64,000 bases of DNA from Paenibacillus xylanexedens (GCF_007680605.1 NZ_VEIO01000001.1:372001-436000), one strand, 5' to 3'. Numbered from the stretch's first letter, positions 1 to 9,289 are shown. The notes: a model not told the origin generated them from the sequence alone. Numbers and translations are program-made.

Positions 1-196
1 TATCACCATCCAGCACATAACAGCGGACACCTTGTTCATGCAAGGTTCTCTCTAGCGCAAAGGCAATGGAGGACTTACCCGCCCCGGATAAACCTGTAAA
101 CCATATCGTGCGACTACGGTGTCCGTTGTTATTCTCCCGATCCTGCCGATTTAAACTCGATGCTTGCCAAGTAATATGACGATCTTCCTTCGACAT
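1..196 (-). CDS. cysC: adenylylsulfate kinase, partial (3' end outside window)
   Basis: Reading from the complement of 196 gives 65 codons that run off the left edge. The protein has a CysC N-terminus: a polar lead, then the P-loop GLSGAGKSS at residues 35-43, and it ends in VLDGD, which normally precedes the APS-binding part. CysC phosphorylates adenylylsulfate to PAPS in sulfate assimilation, in the cytoplasm. The ATG at 196 is supported by an AGAGGTGG-type ribosome binding site just upstream (about 201-209). Sulfate-pathway neighbours would lie to the left and cannot be seen. Fusion to another domain beyond the edge cannot be excluded. Confidence 0.88.
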   Translation of the reverse strand, partial: MSKEDRHITWQASSLNRQDRENNNGHRSRTIWFTGLSGAGKSSIAFALERTLHEQGVRCYVLDGD

Positions 197-346
197 GTTA
201 TACCACCTCTTTTCAACTGATCCTATGTATAATATTTTAACATATTTTCTAGATTATAGACTATGAAAATTCTCTGCCAAAGAAGCGTGAACCATCTGTA
301 TATGGGGTATAGATGTTATACACAGAGAGAGCAGGAGGACAAGATC

Positions 347-754
347 ATGAGTGACAACATTCAAAATATTCAGGTAGGGTTCAACTGCCCTGATTGCGGG
401 CAGGAAGTGAACACTTATTTCATGCAACAACAGGTGAACACGGTTCGCTGCGAGGGTTGCAATCGGGCTTATACACTCATGAAACCGACGATCGGAGATG
501 AAATTTTGCTGGATTGGGAACAGGAGGCTCTGTATCATAAATTGCGTGCAGAACGCTCTGAAAAGGACAACCATAACATGTCAGCCCTCATCATCAAAGT
601 GATAGAGCTTCTGACCTGGCGGGATCAGGGAGACGGTCAGACTCGTGCAATCCAGACGGTAAAAGATTGGCTGGCTACCAGCGGTAAACCTCAGACTTTG
701 CTTGAGCTTTTCCATCAACCAACGCAGTCCTCACGCGAGAATAAACGGATGTAG
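347..754 (+). CDS. zinc-ribbon protein of unknown function
   Basis: 135 aa. The frame is open from 263, but ATG 347 has GGAGG at 334-338 and gives a sensible N-terminus (MSDNIQNIQ). Residues about 14-40 hold two cysteine pairs, CPDCG and CEGC about 25 residues apart, which is a classic zinc ribbon. The rest is a charged, probably helical region with no motif I know. It lies between divergent cysC and pdaA. A nucleic-acid or protein-binding zinc finger is plausible, but the function is unknown. Confidence 0.7.
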   Translation: MSDNIQNIQVGFNCPDCGQEVNTYFMQQQVNTVRCEGCNRAYTLMKPTIGDEILLDWEQEALYHKLRAERSEKDNHNMSALIIKVIELLTWRDQGDGQTRAIQTVKDWLATSGKPQTLLELFHQPTQSSRENKRM

Positions 755-853
755 CGCTAATGATTACATAATATAGACACTCTTGTGGCATATTACCTGA
801 AGGTGTTTGTGGACCATTAACAAACTGAAATTTCAGGGACAGGAGCGGATAAC

Positions 854-1633
854 ATGAAGCGAACGATGCTATATCTGCTGCTCGGCTTGTTTACCATTAG
901 CATGCTGGCATCACAGGCAGAGGCATCTCCCATCAACGGAGCATACCACTTTGGCTTTAAGAAAAGTCAGAATGGCGAACTGCCTTCCATTGATCAGGAA
1001 GGTTTTAAGTCTATTTTGGAGCAAAATCATGCCATTTTCTTGGGGGATACCAAACAAAAGGAACTGTATCTGACTTTCGATAATGGCTATGAGAATGGGT
1101 TCACACCTGCAATACTGGATGTGTTACGAGCGAAGAAGGTGCCGGCAGCTTTCTTTGTTACAGGACATTATTTGAAGGATCAGCCGGATCTTGTCAAACG
1201 TATGGCTGCCGAAGGGCACATTGTCGGGAACCATTCCTGGAGCCATCCGGACATGACTCGAATTTCCAATACACAAATTAAAGAGGAACTCGAAAAAGTG
1301 AAATCTGAAGTGCACCGTCTTACGGGGCAACAGGCTACATTTTTGCGTCCACCTCGCGGTATTTTCAACAATCGTACACTTGCCGAGAGTTATGCTCAGG
1401 GGTATGTCAATGTGTTCTGGTCTGTAGCCTATAAGGATTGGGACACGAATGTACAGCGTGGTGCACAATATGCTCATCAACAGGTGTTGAAACAGCTTCA
1501 TCCAGGGGCTGTCATCTTGCTACACTCCGTTTCGAAAGACAATACGGAGGCACTTGGAGCAATCATTGATGAGGCACGCAAGCAAGGTTATGCATTCAAA
1601 AGTCTGGACGATCTGAAAACCAGGACCTATTAA
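854..1633 (+). CDS. pdaA: PdaA-type polysaccharide deacetylase (spore cortex muramic delta-lactam synthesis)
   Basis: 259 aa, close to the usual size of Bacillus PdaA. A signal peptide (KR, hydrophobic LYLLLGLFTISMLA, then an SQAEA cleavage region) indicates export. The NodB domain starts near residue 70 with LTFDNGYENG, where the second Asp of the usual TFDDG is Asn, a PdaA trait. It continues with AAFFVTGHYLKDQPDLV and the metal-binding HS-x3-HPD pair in GNHSWSHPDMT. Known role of the family: removing acetyl from muramic acid so the delta-lactam of spore cortex can form, needed for germination. AGGAG at 841-845 supports the start. It ends before a bidirectional terminator shared with the convergent degV gene. 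Confidence 0.9.
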   Translation: MKRTMLYLLLGLFTISMLASQAEASPINGAYHFGFKKSQNGELPSIDQEGFKSILEQNHAIFLGDTKQKELYLTFDNGYENGFTPAILDVLRAKKVPAAFFVTGHYLKDQPDLVKRMAAEGHIVGNHSWSHPDMTRISNTQIKEELEKVKSEVHRLTGQQATFLRPPRGIFNNRTLAESYAQGYVNVFWSVAYKDWDTNVQRGAQYAHQQVLKQLHPGAVILLHSVSKDNTEALGAIIDEARKQGYAFKSLDDLKTRTY

Positions 1634-1732
1634 CGATCAAATAAAGCAGGTAAGACGAGCATGTATTAAGTTAGTTTTAGTTGAGGCCTGGGTATCAAAG
1701 AAATAAGCTTGTTTAGTTGTCATCTGCAACCC

Positions 1733-1780
1733 AATAAAGGACATGCCTAGCAACCTGCTGAGCATGCCCTTTATTTGTTG
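1733..1780. terminator. bidirectional terminator between pdaA and degV-family gene
   Basis: The arms 1733-1746 and 1762-1775 are complementary over 14 bp with one mismatch. T-rich sequence follows on the plus strand and an A-rich flank serves the minus strand. It sits between two converging genes. Confidence 0.8.
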
Positions 1781-1791
1781 TTACCATTCGT

Positions 1792-2640
1792 CTAATGAAT
1801 CGTGTTATAGATTATTCCGGTCGTTTTGGGTCCGCAATGACTGCAAATGACACAACCCGCCGTAGTTAATTCTACACGCGCTCCGGTTTGCTCCTGCAGC
1901 GTTTTTTTCAGGTTTAACGCATCTTCCTCAGCCATGGTATGAACAACAATGATTAAATCCCGATCAATCTGTTCTTTATTGCTGAGCGTGTTTTGAAGCA
2001 TCTGTTCCAGCGCCTTTTCTCGTTTACCGCGTACTTTGTAGGCAGGGGACATCTTACCATCGGTTACCCGAATAACGGGACGGATTTTAAGTAAGCTGCC
2101 AATCAGATTTTGCATTCCGGAGCAGCGTCCACCTTTATACAAGTATTCCAGAGTATCAATAACAAACTCTGTACGCACCGTTGGTTTCATGGCTTCAATC
2201 TGCTGCGTAATCTGGGCCAGCGTTTTTCCTTGTTCTGCTGCATACACAGCCTTCATCACCATCAAGCCAATACCTGAGGAGAGATTTTTGGAATCCACTA
2301 CGGAGATCCGTCCCTCTGGAAATTCAGAACTGGCGAGCAGAGCGTTCTGATAGGTTGAAGAAAGCTCAGAAGATAAGGAGATGTAAAAAATATCGTCGCC
2401 TTGTTCTATGTATGGTTGAAATGCGGTCATGAAATCAGCGGGTGAAGGTGCTGCTGTTTTGGGCAGAGAACCATGGCGACTTACACGTTCGTACAATTGC
2501 TCTGGTTTGATCTCTTGTCCGTCCTTCAGGGATTCTTCACCAAACACCACATACAAAGGAATGATGCCGATTTCGTACTGCTGGATCCACTCAGGGGCCA
2601 GATCACTGGTGCTGTCCGCAAAAATTTTAATTCGTGGCAT
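1792..2640 (-). CDS. DegV family fatty-acid-binding protein
   Basis: 282 aa, the normal DegV length. The N-terminus IKIFADSTSDLAPEW matches the family's DS(T/A)xDL start. ISLSSELSSTYQNA, VDSKNLSSGIGLMV and YKGGRCSG are the other typical blocks; the serines of the S-S-G-T-type loops contact the fatty-acid head group in the family. Known role: FakB-like proteins present exogenous fatty acids to FakA kinase. No fakA is seen in the window. AGGAG just upstream of 2640 fixes the start. It is probably monocistronic and ends at the shared terminator. Confidence 0.9.
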   Translation of the reverse strand: MPRIKIFADSTSDLAPEWIQQYEIGIIPLYVVFGEESLKDGQEIKPEQLYERVSRHGSLPKTAAPSPADFMTAFQPYIEQGDDIFYISLSSELSSTYQNALLASSEFPEGRISVVDSKNLSSGIGLMVMKAVYAAEQGKTLAQITQQIEAMKPTVRTEFVIDTLEYLYKGGRCSGMQNLIGSLLKIRPVIRVTDGKMSPAYKVRGKREKALEQMLQNTLSNKEQIDRDLIIVVHTMAEEDALNLKKTLQEQTGARVELTTAGCVICSHCGPKTTGIIYNTIH

Positions 2641-2751
2641 GTCAATCTCCTTTAGAATTCAAAAATTTGGTCATGCATATGTTAAGTATAACGGGGCAAA
2701 GGTTAAGCCACCTAGCTTAATTATAAAGAACCGGGGCTCTCAAGGAAAGCT

Positions 2752-3228
2752 TTACGTAAAGTATATACCGCCAAGTACAAGCACTGTGAAAAACAAAATA
2801 AGGAGTCCACTCAGAATCGTGCCGATAACGGCAAAGACTTTCCTGCGATTTTTGAGCGCCAATCCAATAATCCCAAGAATGAGACCGATGAGATTAAGAA
2901 TCAGGCAGACAAGGAAAGCTAGAGAACCTAGAACGACTGCCGGATGAATAGCGAGTTCTTCCCGGCTGATTGACGATCCGAGGAGTTCAATGGAGTTATT
3001 CAGCGCAAGAGACATCATCACAAATGTGATGAGATGCCCTAGAAAACCAACCAGTCCAACAACAAAACTCGCGATCCCCGGCCCTGAATGTTTGAGAGAT
3101 ATTCCATCGATTTCTGCTGATTCTGGTGAGAGTGTATAATCATTGTCACTTGTGTTATAGGGATTCGAATCGTCAGGATACGTTGAGCTGTTATGGTTAC
3201 CTGCATTTGTTGAATTGTAATTATTCAT
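2752..3228 (-). CDS. small membrane protein, DUF4190-like
   Basis: 158 aa. The first 45 residues are rich in Asn, Ser, Tyr and Asp and look disordered. Three hydrophobic segments follow (about 49-70, 93-120 and 130-157). The last two, with G-L-x-L-G-I-I-G-L-A-L followed by a basic turn and a second helix, resemble DUF4190 membrane domains. No enzymatic motif. The start at 3228 has GGAGG-type sequence (from CCTCC near 3240) upstream. Function unknown. Confidence 0.65.
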   Translation of the reverse strand: MNNYNSTNAGNHNSSTYPDDSNPYNTSDNDYTLSPESAEIDGISLKHSGPGIASFVVGLVGFLGHLITFVMMSLALNNSIELLGSSISREELAIHPAVVLGSLAFLVCLILNLIGLILGIIGLALKNRRKVFAVIGTILSGLLILFFTVLVLGGIYFT

Positions 3229-3412
3229 TAGTGCACGTTACCTCCTTAAAAGATATCATGATTTATATAGGATACTGAAGGTTTATTACCCTGTATAGTG
3301 TCCAGCGATTCTGGATCAGGTATTCATGAGGCCTTTCTTTTACTTTAGAGCCTGAATTCGCTACAATATATAGAGTAATGGCGTTCGAAACGAATCAAGG
3401 GAGAGAATGGAT

Positions 3413-3799
3413 ATGCAACGGAGATGGATGACGCTTGGAGCCATATTAACGATGCTGTCGGTGGCAATTGGTGCATTCGGTGCACATATGCTTAAGGGCA
3501 AAATTGGTGCAAGTGCAATTGCTACATACGAAACAGGGGTACAATACCATATGATTCATGCGCTTGCTTTGATGATTGTAGGATTAACTGCAGGGCAGCT
3601 CGGAGCATCAACGAAGCTGCAATGGGCAGCACGTTTGCTGTTCACGGGGATTATCATTTTTTCAGGAAGCCTGTACGTACTTAGCATATCGGGTATCAAA
3701 ATTTTAGGAGCGATTACACCAATCGGTGGCGTAGCTTTTATTGCCGGTTGGCTACTGTTTGCAATGGATGTCTGGCAACGAGGAAAGACCAGTCTGTAA
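3413..3799 (+). CDS. ywdK: DUF423 family membrane protein (YwdK-like)
   Basis: 128 aa with four hydrophobic segments. The pattern near the N-terminus, IGAFGAHMLKGK followed by YETGVQYHMIHALALM, is diagnostic of DUF423. AGGGAG at 3398-3403 is nine bases from ATG 3413 but only three from the upstream ATG 3407, so I prefer 3413. The family is widespread in bacteria and lacks an assigned function. A strong terminator follows immediately. Confidence 0.85.
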   Translation: MQRRWMTLGAILTMLSVAIGAFGAHMLKGKIGASAIATYETGVQYHMIHALALMIVGLTAGQLGASTKLQWAARLLFTGIIIFSGSLYVLSISGIKILGAITPIGGVAFIAGWLLFAMDVWQRGKTSL

Positions 3800-3831
3800 C
3801 AGTCCTTGTTACAAGAAAAATTGTATAATAA

Positions 3832-3884
3832 AAGCAACCTGTGCCCGAATGTTTACCGCATTCCAGATCAGGTTGCTTTTTTTG
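3832..3884. terminator. bidirectional terminator after DUF423 gene
   Basis: A perfect 10-bp stem (3832-3841 with 3869-3878) followed by a run of T on the plus strand. The reverse orientation also ends in T-rich sequence and can serve the converging 199-aa gene. Confidence 0.85.
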
Positions 3885-3951
3885 TTTAAAACGTTGGTAA
3901 GAATTTAATTTGAATTAAGCTCGTGTTAAGTATTTGATTAAATCTGTAAGG

Positions 3952-4551
3952 CTACAGCAAGAACTCATCGATTTCGTTTGTTCTGAATGTGTAGACTTGT
4001 TTTTCATCCACATGGTAAATGCTAACCACATTGTTATCCCGATCAAAGTTAAGTATCCGACAAGGAATGCTCTGATGTTTGCCATGTTTGTTGTTTACGA
4101 CAATTCGGGTGAGGCGATTTTCTTTAATCAAGGATTCAATCCAGGCATCGAACGAATTCGAATCAGCGACATGGGAAGTGTCTGCAGTAGACTTTTTCTT
4201 GTCAACTTTTGAATTTGATTCCTTGGCAACGGATTGTTGTGGTTGTGATTTGGACGAAAGCGAACCAACGATCTGGTCTAACTTGCTGGAGGCTAACTCT
4301 TCATTAGATGGTTGTAGTGACTCCAGGAAATTTGGATTAGAGTCAGTAGAATTTGTTTTAGCCCGAGTCATAGCTTCAATGATTTGACCAAGCTCAATTC
4401 CGGAGTGAATCCGAAAGTCCGCAATTTGTTCTTCTTTGTTTATGAACTCGATCAGGGACTGCAGTGCCAATGCATTTGAACGGCTCTTAATAAGTATGTC
4501 GACATTAAATAAATAACCGACGTCATCTTGATTGGATAAGGTTTGTTTCAT
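3952..4551 (-). CDS. hypothetical protein, two domains joined by a polar linker
   Basis: 199 aa, not recognised. Residues 1-65 are a compact helical-looking part. Residues about 66-130 are Ser/Gln/Asn/Lys-rich and probably disordered. The C-terminal 70 residues contain RIVVNNKHGKHQSIPCRI, then a short basic turn and VVSIYHVDEKQVYTF, alternating like a small beta barrel of Sm or SH3 type (inference from pattern only). No signal peptide or membrane segment. It stands alone between terminator-bounded neighbours. The stop is shortly before the shared bidirectional terminator. Confidence 0.6.
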   Translation of the reverse strand: MKQTLSNQDDVGYLFNVDILIKSRSNALALQSLIEFINKEEQIADFRIHSGIELGQIIEAMTRAKTNSTDSNPNFLESLQPSNEELASSKLDQIVGSLSSKSQPQQSVAKESNSKVDKKKSTADTSHVADSNSFDAWIESLIKENRLTRIVVNNKHGKHQSIPCRILNFDRDNNVVSIYHVDEKQVYTFRTNEIDEFLL

Positions 4552-4824
4552 TCATCCCAGCCCCGTTAAATAATGTGTAAGCACGTATGTACTCTAATAT
4601 ACTATAGCACTAATATGATGGAAATCATAGTACCAAAGACTTAGAAATCGGTTAATTTTCTAACTTAGAATGATCCCATTTTTTCTTTATTATGTTGTCA
4701 CTAAGAGGTTAACACACGTTAAAACTACCCACTTTTTGCTCATCACGGCAGGTGTCCACACGGCGATTGGCCAAAGGGCATACAATTATCGTGATCTGTT
4801 GAAGAGGAGGTGGATCGTGAGATT

Positions 4825-5127
4825 ATGGTGACGATGGAGCCGATTGTGGTGGGAGAACACGTTCTGGTTGGGGTAGAAGTGAAACTTCCCAAAACGACAC
4901 TGTTAACGATTAATACATCCAAAGGGTATATCATGTGCGGCGCCCTGGATGTGGGGTTATTGAATGAGAAGCTGGGCGATCGCAAGATTGTAGCCGCACG
5001 GGCTGTTGGCGTGCGAACACTGGAGCAGCTGCTTCATGCACCAATGGAATCGGTGACGACTGAGGCAGAGGCTATGGGGATTACAGTAGGTATGACAGGT
5101 GTAGAAGCGTTGTTAAAAATGATCTGA
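4825..5127 (+). CDS. yunC: YunC family protein (DUF1805)
   Basis: 100 aa, as in Bacillus YunC. The core GYIMCGALDVGLLNEKLGDR followed by ARAVGVRTLEQLL is the family signature. The family has a known fold but no firm function. Start choice is uncertain: AGGAGG at 4805-4810 is 14 bases from ATG 4825, a GTG at 4810 overlaps it, and a later ATG lies at 4834. A YunD-like nucleotidase, the Bacillus neighbour of yunC, is about 14 kb away here (19146-20576), so the pair is split. Confidence 0.85.
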   Translation: MVTMEPIVVGEHVLVGVEVKLPKTTLLTINTSKGYIMCGALDVGLLNEKLGDRKIVAARAVGVRTLEQLLHAPMESVTTEAEAMGITVGMTGVEALLKMI

Positions 5128-5174
5128 AGCACGTGCCGGTTTTTTCATACGGCACCATAGAAATAGAACAGAAA

Positions 5175-5218
5175 AAAAGGGACGAAGTCGGAGGCATCCG
5201 TCTTGTCCCTTTTCTTTA
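5175..5218. terminator. bidirectional terminator between yunC and mtnA
   Basis: A perfect 9-bp stem AAAAGGGAC / GTCCCTTTT (5175-5183 and 5205-5213), with T-rich sequence on both sides, between converging genes. Confidence 0.8.
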
Positions 5219-5264
5219 CAGACCCACAACAATGGTTGCTATATGGGTTGTCTTATATATCTTT

Positions 5265-6329
5265 TTATTCCGCAAATAAAGCCGCGAGGTTCTCTTGGAA
5301 AGGGGCACGAACAATACCTTTTTCCGTAATAATTGCGGTAACATATTCGTTCGGGGTAACGTCAAAGGCTGGATTAAACACCTTAACGCCCTGCGGTGCA
5401 GTACGCTTGCCAAACCCTTCGGTAACTTCCTCAGCAGCACGCTCTTCGATTGGAATCAGATCGCCGGACGCTGTGGACAGGTCAATGGTTGATAGTGGAC
5501 TTGCTACATAAAAAGGAATATTATGCGCTTTGGCCAGTACAGCCAGGCTGTAGGTACCAATTTTGTTGGCGACATCCCCGTTTGCTGCGACCCGATCCGT
5601 ACCCACAATGACAGCTTGTACCCACCCTTTAGACATGACCATACCCGCCATGTTGTCACAGAGTAACGTTACGTCAATTCCGGCCTGCTGCAACTCAAAA
5701 GCAGTTAAACGAGCGCCCTGCAGGACGGGACGTGTCTCGTCAGCAAATACCTTCAGATGAATGCCACGCTCTTGAGCAAGATACATCGGAGCAGTTGCCG
5801 TACCGTATTTCGCTGTCGCCAGACCTCCTGCGTTACAGTGTGTAAGTACACCCATACCATCCTCAAATAAAGGCAGGGCATGTTCACCGATCATGCGGCA
5901 TACTTCTTCATCTTCCTTCTGAATCAACAAAGCTTCTGCTTCAAGCGCATCTGTGCTTCCATCCAGACTTAGACCAGCTTCTACAACTTGGTTAGCCTTT
6001 TGCATCATGCGATCTAATGCCCAAAAAAGATTAACCGCTGTCGGACGTGATGTTGCCAAATGTGCACAGACGGATTTCACATGATCCAGCCAGCCTTGAA
6101 TAGCGATGCCATCATAAGCTTTGGCTCCGAGCACTACGCCGAAGGCCGCCGCAATACCAATGGCAGGCGCACCGCGTACTTTCATGGAATGGATGGACTC
6201 CCATACTTCCTCAGGAGTGTACAGTTTCAGCATCAGAATCGTTTCGGGCAGCAGACGCTGATCGAGCATTTCAAGCTTGTCCTTTTTCCAGTTTAGCGAA
6301 GACAGAGGCTGATGTTCAGGGGTTGTCAT
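5265..6329 (-). CDS. mtnA: S-methyl-5-thioribose-1-phosphate isomerase
   Basis: 354 aa. It converts methylthioribose-1-phosphate to methylthioribulose-1-phosphate in the methionine salvage pathway. Family blocks are all present: [16 protein letters not shown] near residue 45, the catalytic-Cys block [17 protein letters not shown] near 160, and the catalytic-Asp block [19 protein letters not shown] near 240. A longer frame starts at 6347, but GGAGG sits seven bases before ATG 6329, so that start is preferred. It lies 23 bases downstream of mtnK on the same strand, clearly one operon. The later salvage genes (mtnWXBD type) are not in the window. Confidence 0.95.
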   Translation of the reverse strand: MTTPEHQPLSSLNWKKDKLEMLDQRLLPETILMLKLYTPEEVWESIHSMKVRGAPAIGIAAAFGVVLGAKAYDGIAIQGWLDHVKSVCAHLATSRPTAVNLFWALDRMMQKANQVVEAGLSLDGSTDALEAEALLIQKEDEEVCRMIGEHALPLFEDGMGVLTHCNAGGLATAKYGTATAPMYLAQERGIHLKVFADETRPVLQGARLTAFELQQAGIDVTLLCDNMAGMVMSKGWVQAVIVGTDRVAANGDVANKIGTYSLAVLAKAHNIPFYVASPLSTIDLSTASGDLIPIEERAAEEVTEGFGKRTAPQGVKVFNPAFDVTPNEYVTAIITEKGIVRAPFQENLAALFAE

Positions 6330-6352
6330 GGATGTTCCTCCGTTCAATAATG

Positions 6353-7570
6353 TTAGACTTTAACCGTTGTGAGAGCAGAAGATACCAGATCCAGCACCTC
6401 ACCGATTGTATTTACTTGACGATTGCTCTTAATCAAGGTTTTACCAATGGCCAGTGCCTTGCGCTGTGCATGTTCACGTTCAGTAGCATCCGTAATGGTG
6501 TCGATGTCAGCGACGTGGGCAAGTCCTACGATGCGACGTACCATTTTAGCCCCGGCAAAACCAATCGTATCTCGAAATAGCTGCTGTACATACAGGTCTT
6601 GATAACCCGGCGTTTTAGCCATCGGATCAATGAGATCAGTACTCCACAGTGCGCGGAAACGAGTATCGAATTCAGTCCAGACATCACGTACCATGTCCAG
6701 CAACTCTGTTTCACGTTTATTTCGCGTTGAGTTATCCTGAAAACGGCCGGACAGCGAAACATAATGAAGCAGCAGGTTGGCCAGCACGGCACCTACGTCA
6801 AAACCCATCGGCCCATAGAAAGCAAACTCCGGATCAATGACCTTGGTCGACTCCGATGTTACAAAAATACTGCCTGTATGCAAGTCGCCGTGAAGAAGTG
6901 CTTGGCCATGGGTCAGGAACTTTTCCCTGAGCAGGGCGATCTCCAAATGAAGTGCTTCGTCTGTACGAAGCGCCTCGGCCTCGTCTTCGATCGCTGCTTC
7001 ATAGTTGTTATTTTGTGCAATCCGATACGGTTCATCAAAGATCAGGTCTTCTGTTATTTTACATTGGTCAGGGTTGACGAATCGTCCCTGCTGTTCTTTC
7101 TTCTGTTGTTGGTTCATGCCGAGGTCTGAAGTGAAGAAGAGGGTTCTCGCCATAAACTCCCCGATATGCCGGACGAAAAGAGGGTAGGAAGCTCCGTCAA
7201 TCAGACCCTTGCGCATAATAACATGGTCACTTAGGTCCTCCATGACCGTTAATGCAAGATCATCGTCATAATGATACACTTCGGGCACCATTCCAGGGCA
7301 CAGACGATATTCTTCCTGCAAAATTTCACGTTCAATGCGAGCACGTACGAGGGAAAGAGGCCAGGATTCGCCAACCACTTTCGCATAAGGAAGCGCCTGT
7401 TTGATAATGATACTTTTATCGGAGTTCTGATCCGTGATATGGAAAACGAGATTCAGGTTGCCGTCACCGATCTCACGACAATCCAGATTCGCATCTGCCG
7501 TAAATGGACCCGGTAAAGTTTTGGCTAATTCGATCGCTTCTTGTGGGGTTAAGGGATGATATTGAGTCAA
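6353..7570 (-). CDS. mtnK: 5-methylthioribose kinase
   Basis: 405 aa. It phosphorylates methylthioribose at C1, feeding MtnA downstream. Clear APH-like kinase motifs: [12 protein letters not shown] near the N-terminus, the [12 protein letters not shown] block, the catalytic-loop [13 protein letters not shown], and [17 protein letters not shown] for metal binding. The open frame begins with ATG 7585, but no ribosome site precedes it. GGAGGTGG at 7576-7583 lies correctly for the TTG at 7570, which I take as the start. I searched the upstream 290 bases for the S-box riboswitch that controls mtnKA in Bacillus and did not find its conserved core. Confidence 0.93.
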   Translation of the reverse strand: MTQYHPLTPQEAIELAKTLPGPFTADANLDCREIGDGNLNLVFHITDQNSDKSIIIKQALPYAKVVGESWPLSLVRARIEREILQEEYRLCPGMVPEVYHYDDDLALTVMEDLSDHVIMRKGLIDGASYPLFVRHIGEFMARTLFFTSDLGMNQQQKKEQQGRFVNPDQCKITEDLIFDEPYRIAQNNNYEAAIEDEAEALRTDEALHLEIALLREKFLTHGQALLHGDLHTGSIFVTSESTKVIDPEFAFYGPMGFDVGAVLANLLLHYVSLSGRFQDNSTRNKRETELLDMVRDVWTEFDTRFRALWSTDLIDPMAKTPGYQDLYVQQLFRDTIGFAGAKMVRRIVGLAHVADIDTITDATEREHAQRKALAIGKTLIKSNRQVNTIGEVLDLVSSALTTVKV

Positions 7571-7631
7571 AGGTGCCACCTCCATATATATGAAGAAACA
7601 GGAAAACCCACTTCTTTGCTTGGTTTATGAC

Positions 7632-7660
7632 AGTATATCGGATAAAGCACGTTTTTTGAA
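7632..7660 (-). promoter_or_regulatory. candidate sigma-A promoter for mtnKA
   Basis: On the minus strand, TTCAAA (-35, 7655-7660) and TATACT (-10, 7632-7637) are separated by 17 bases. Fits to consensus are 4/6 and 5/6. Transcription would begin near 7625, giving a leader of only about 55 bases. Confidence 0.4.
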
Positions 7661-7866
7661 CTTTTTTTTGAGACAAGTCCGGGTTACGGTGATTCGAAGA
7701 TCAGGCTCACGGGTAAAAGTGAATAGGCCGGACGGTTGAACAAAACCGCGCCGCATAACACTTCCGCGAACTTGGCGGGTGCTGACATTTACTCTCTGTC
7801 TTGCATCCAGGGTGACCTGAGATGACTTGGGCAGACTACATTTTAAATTAAAGGATGGGATTGAAT

Positions 7867-8328
7867 ATGGCTACAAAAAACAAAACAGACCAAGCAAAAT
7901 CCGTTGAACAAGTACTTAATCGTCAGGTAGCTAACCTGAACGTGCTGTATGTCAAAATCCATAACTATCACTGGTATGTAAAAGGCCCGAACTTTTTCAC
8001 ACTGCATGTGAAATTTGAAGAGTTCTATAACGAAATCACCGTTCAAATGGACGAAATTGCTGAGCGTTTGCTTACATTGAAAGGCAGCCCGGCAGCAACG
8101 ATGAAAGAGTATCTTGAGATGGCTTCGATCCAGGAAGCTTCCGGCAAAGAAGATGCGAACGCTATGGTACAAAACCTGATTGAAGACTTCGCAACTCTTT
8201 CCAATGAGTACCAGGAAGGTATTGATTTGGCCGATGCGGCTGAGGATCAACCGACTGCTGATATGCTGACAGGCTTTAAAGCGGATCTGGAGAAACATAT
8301 GTGGATGCTTCGTGCATACCTGGGATAA
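7867..8328 (+). CDS. dps: Dps family DNA-binding / ferritin-like stress protein
   Basis: 153 aa. The ferroxidase motif of Dps is visible: the block HNYHWYVKGPNFFTLHVKFE holds the conserved His and is followed by EEFYNEITVQMDEIAERLL with the Asp/Glu ligands. Dps dodecamers oxidise and store iron with peroxide and protect DNA under starvation or oxidative stress. The frame is open from 7855, but AAAGGATGG lies correctly for ATG 7867. The Lys-rich N-terminus may help DNA binding. Dps genes in Firmicutes are often PerR-controlled, but I see no clear PerR box in the upstream gap. Confidence 0.92.
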   Translation: MATKNKTDQAKSVEQVLNRQVANLNVLYVKIHNYHWYVKGPNFFTLHVKFEEFYNEITVQMDEIAERLLTLKGSPAATMKEYLEMASIQEASGKEDANAMVQNLIEDFATLSNEYQEGIDLADAAEDQPTADMLTGFKADLEKHMWMLRAYLG

Positions 8329-8481
8329 AGCATTTCAGGGCGGACTCAGATCCGTCTGTCTGTAACCCATTCGCGGCTAATGAGTTCATCCGTAAAAAGT
8401 CCAGTGTTGCTTGCTAAAAGTTGTCAGATAAGTGTTAAGCGTCTATACTGCTGTCAAGAGTGACAGGGGAGGGCGAACACG

Positions 8482-9060
8482 ATGTTAGACACAGCAGTAA
8501 TACCGGCATTAAAAGAATGGGCTTCCGCAATCCAAGCGCTTGAAAACGGTCGCCAGATTATGGTGATGCGCAAAGGCGGGATTGTGGAGGAAACGAAACA
8601 TTTTGAGTTGAAAAGTCCAGCATTTTACCTGTATCCGACTTATGAGCATCAGCGTAAAGAACTGATCAAGTCCTCGGATCAATCCTATGTTGAAGAGTCG
8701 CTGGCCGAATGGGTGCCTGAAGCTTCAACCGTCCGCATTACATCGTATGCTGAAGTAACGCAGGATTTGGAGATTCGAGATCAGGAGATGCTGGATCGAC
8801 TTCTGGAATATCATATGTGGACAGCGGATTTTGCCGAATCCCGTTTGAAGTGGAAAAAGAAAGATCCGCTCCACGTGTTGATTTTACGTGTGTACCGTTT
8901 GCAGGAACCGATGGAAATACCCGTTTTACCTGAATATAACGGTTGCCGTTCATGGATTTCCATTCCGAATGGTTTGGTGCCGCGCGAAATGACGCCGGTG
9001 CTGAACGTTGCGGATTTTGCAGAACAGGTACAGAAGATTAACGAGACACTCAGAATGTAA
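8482..9060 (+). CDS. DUF1802 family protein
   Basis: 192 aa, cytoplasmic. The N-terminal block ALKEWASAIQALENGRQIMV, then RKGGIVEE and FYLYPTYEHQRKEL, matches the DUF1802 pattern. The second half contains LHVLILRVYRL and a conserved-looking SWISIPNGL. No catalytic motif that I recognise. GGGGAGGG precedes ATG 8482. A strong terminator follows, so the gene is probably transcribed alone. Confidence 0.75.
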   Translation: MLDTAVIPALKEWASAIQALENGRQIMVMRKGGIVEETKHFELKSPAFYLYPTYEHQRKELIKSSDQSYVEESLAEWVPEASTVRITSYAEVTQDLEIRDQEMLDRLLEYHMWTADFAESRLKWKKKDPLHVLILRVYRLQEPMEIPVLPEYNGCRSWISIPNGLVPREMTPVLNVADFAEQVQKINETLRM

Positions 9061-9096
9061 TCTTTTCATTTGCGAAAACTTGTGTGAAAAAAGTAT

Positions 9097-9131
9097 AAAG
9101 GACTTGTCCAGAAATGGATAAGTCCTTTTTC
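9097..9131 (+). terminator. intrinsic terminator after DUF1802 gene
   Basis: A 14-bp stem with one G-U pair (9097-9110 with 9115-9128), a GAAA tetraloop, then a T run. Confidence 0.9.
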
Positions 9132-9165
9132 ATTTCGGGTGTGCAAGCGGAACAAACTGTGAAAT

Positions 9166-9183
9166 TTGTGATTTATATCACTG
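9166..9183. promoter_or_regulatory. Fnr/Rex/Crp-like operator upstream of suf operon
   Basis: TTGTGA-TTTATA-TCACTG. It matches the TGTGA-N6-TCACA core shared by Firmicute Fnr and Rex sites at 9 of 10 positions. It lies about 72 bases upstream of the start expected from the first candidate promoter. The same 12-base core GATTTATATCAC recurs at 57507-57518. Which regulator binds cannot be read from the sequence. Confidence 0.5.
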
Positions 9184-9211
9184 TGTAACAAATGAAAAGT
9201 TGTTTTCTAAT

Positions 9212-9240
9212 TTGATTCAAACAGTCATTTATTATAGAAT
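9212..9240 (+). promoter_or_regulatory. candidate upstream promoter of suf operon (P1)
   Basis: TTGATT (9212-9217), a 17-base spacer, and TAGAAT (9235-9240). Fits to sigma-A consensus are 4/6 and 5/6. Confidence 0.4.
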
Positions 9241-9289
9241 CATAAGGAATGAAGTTTCCTGAGAAGGACAAGAATTGATAGGAAATGAC

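Noticed and set aside
7571..7866. S-box (SAM-I) riboswitch upstream of mtnKA
   Set aside because: Searched for on the minus strand because Bacillus mtnKA has one; the conserved core is absent.
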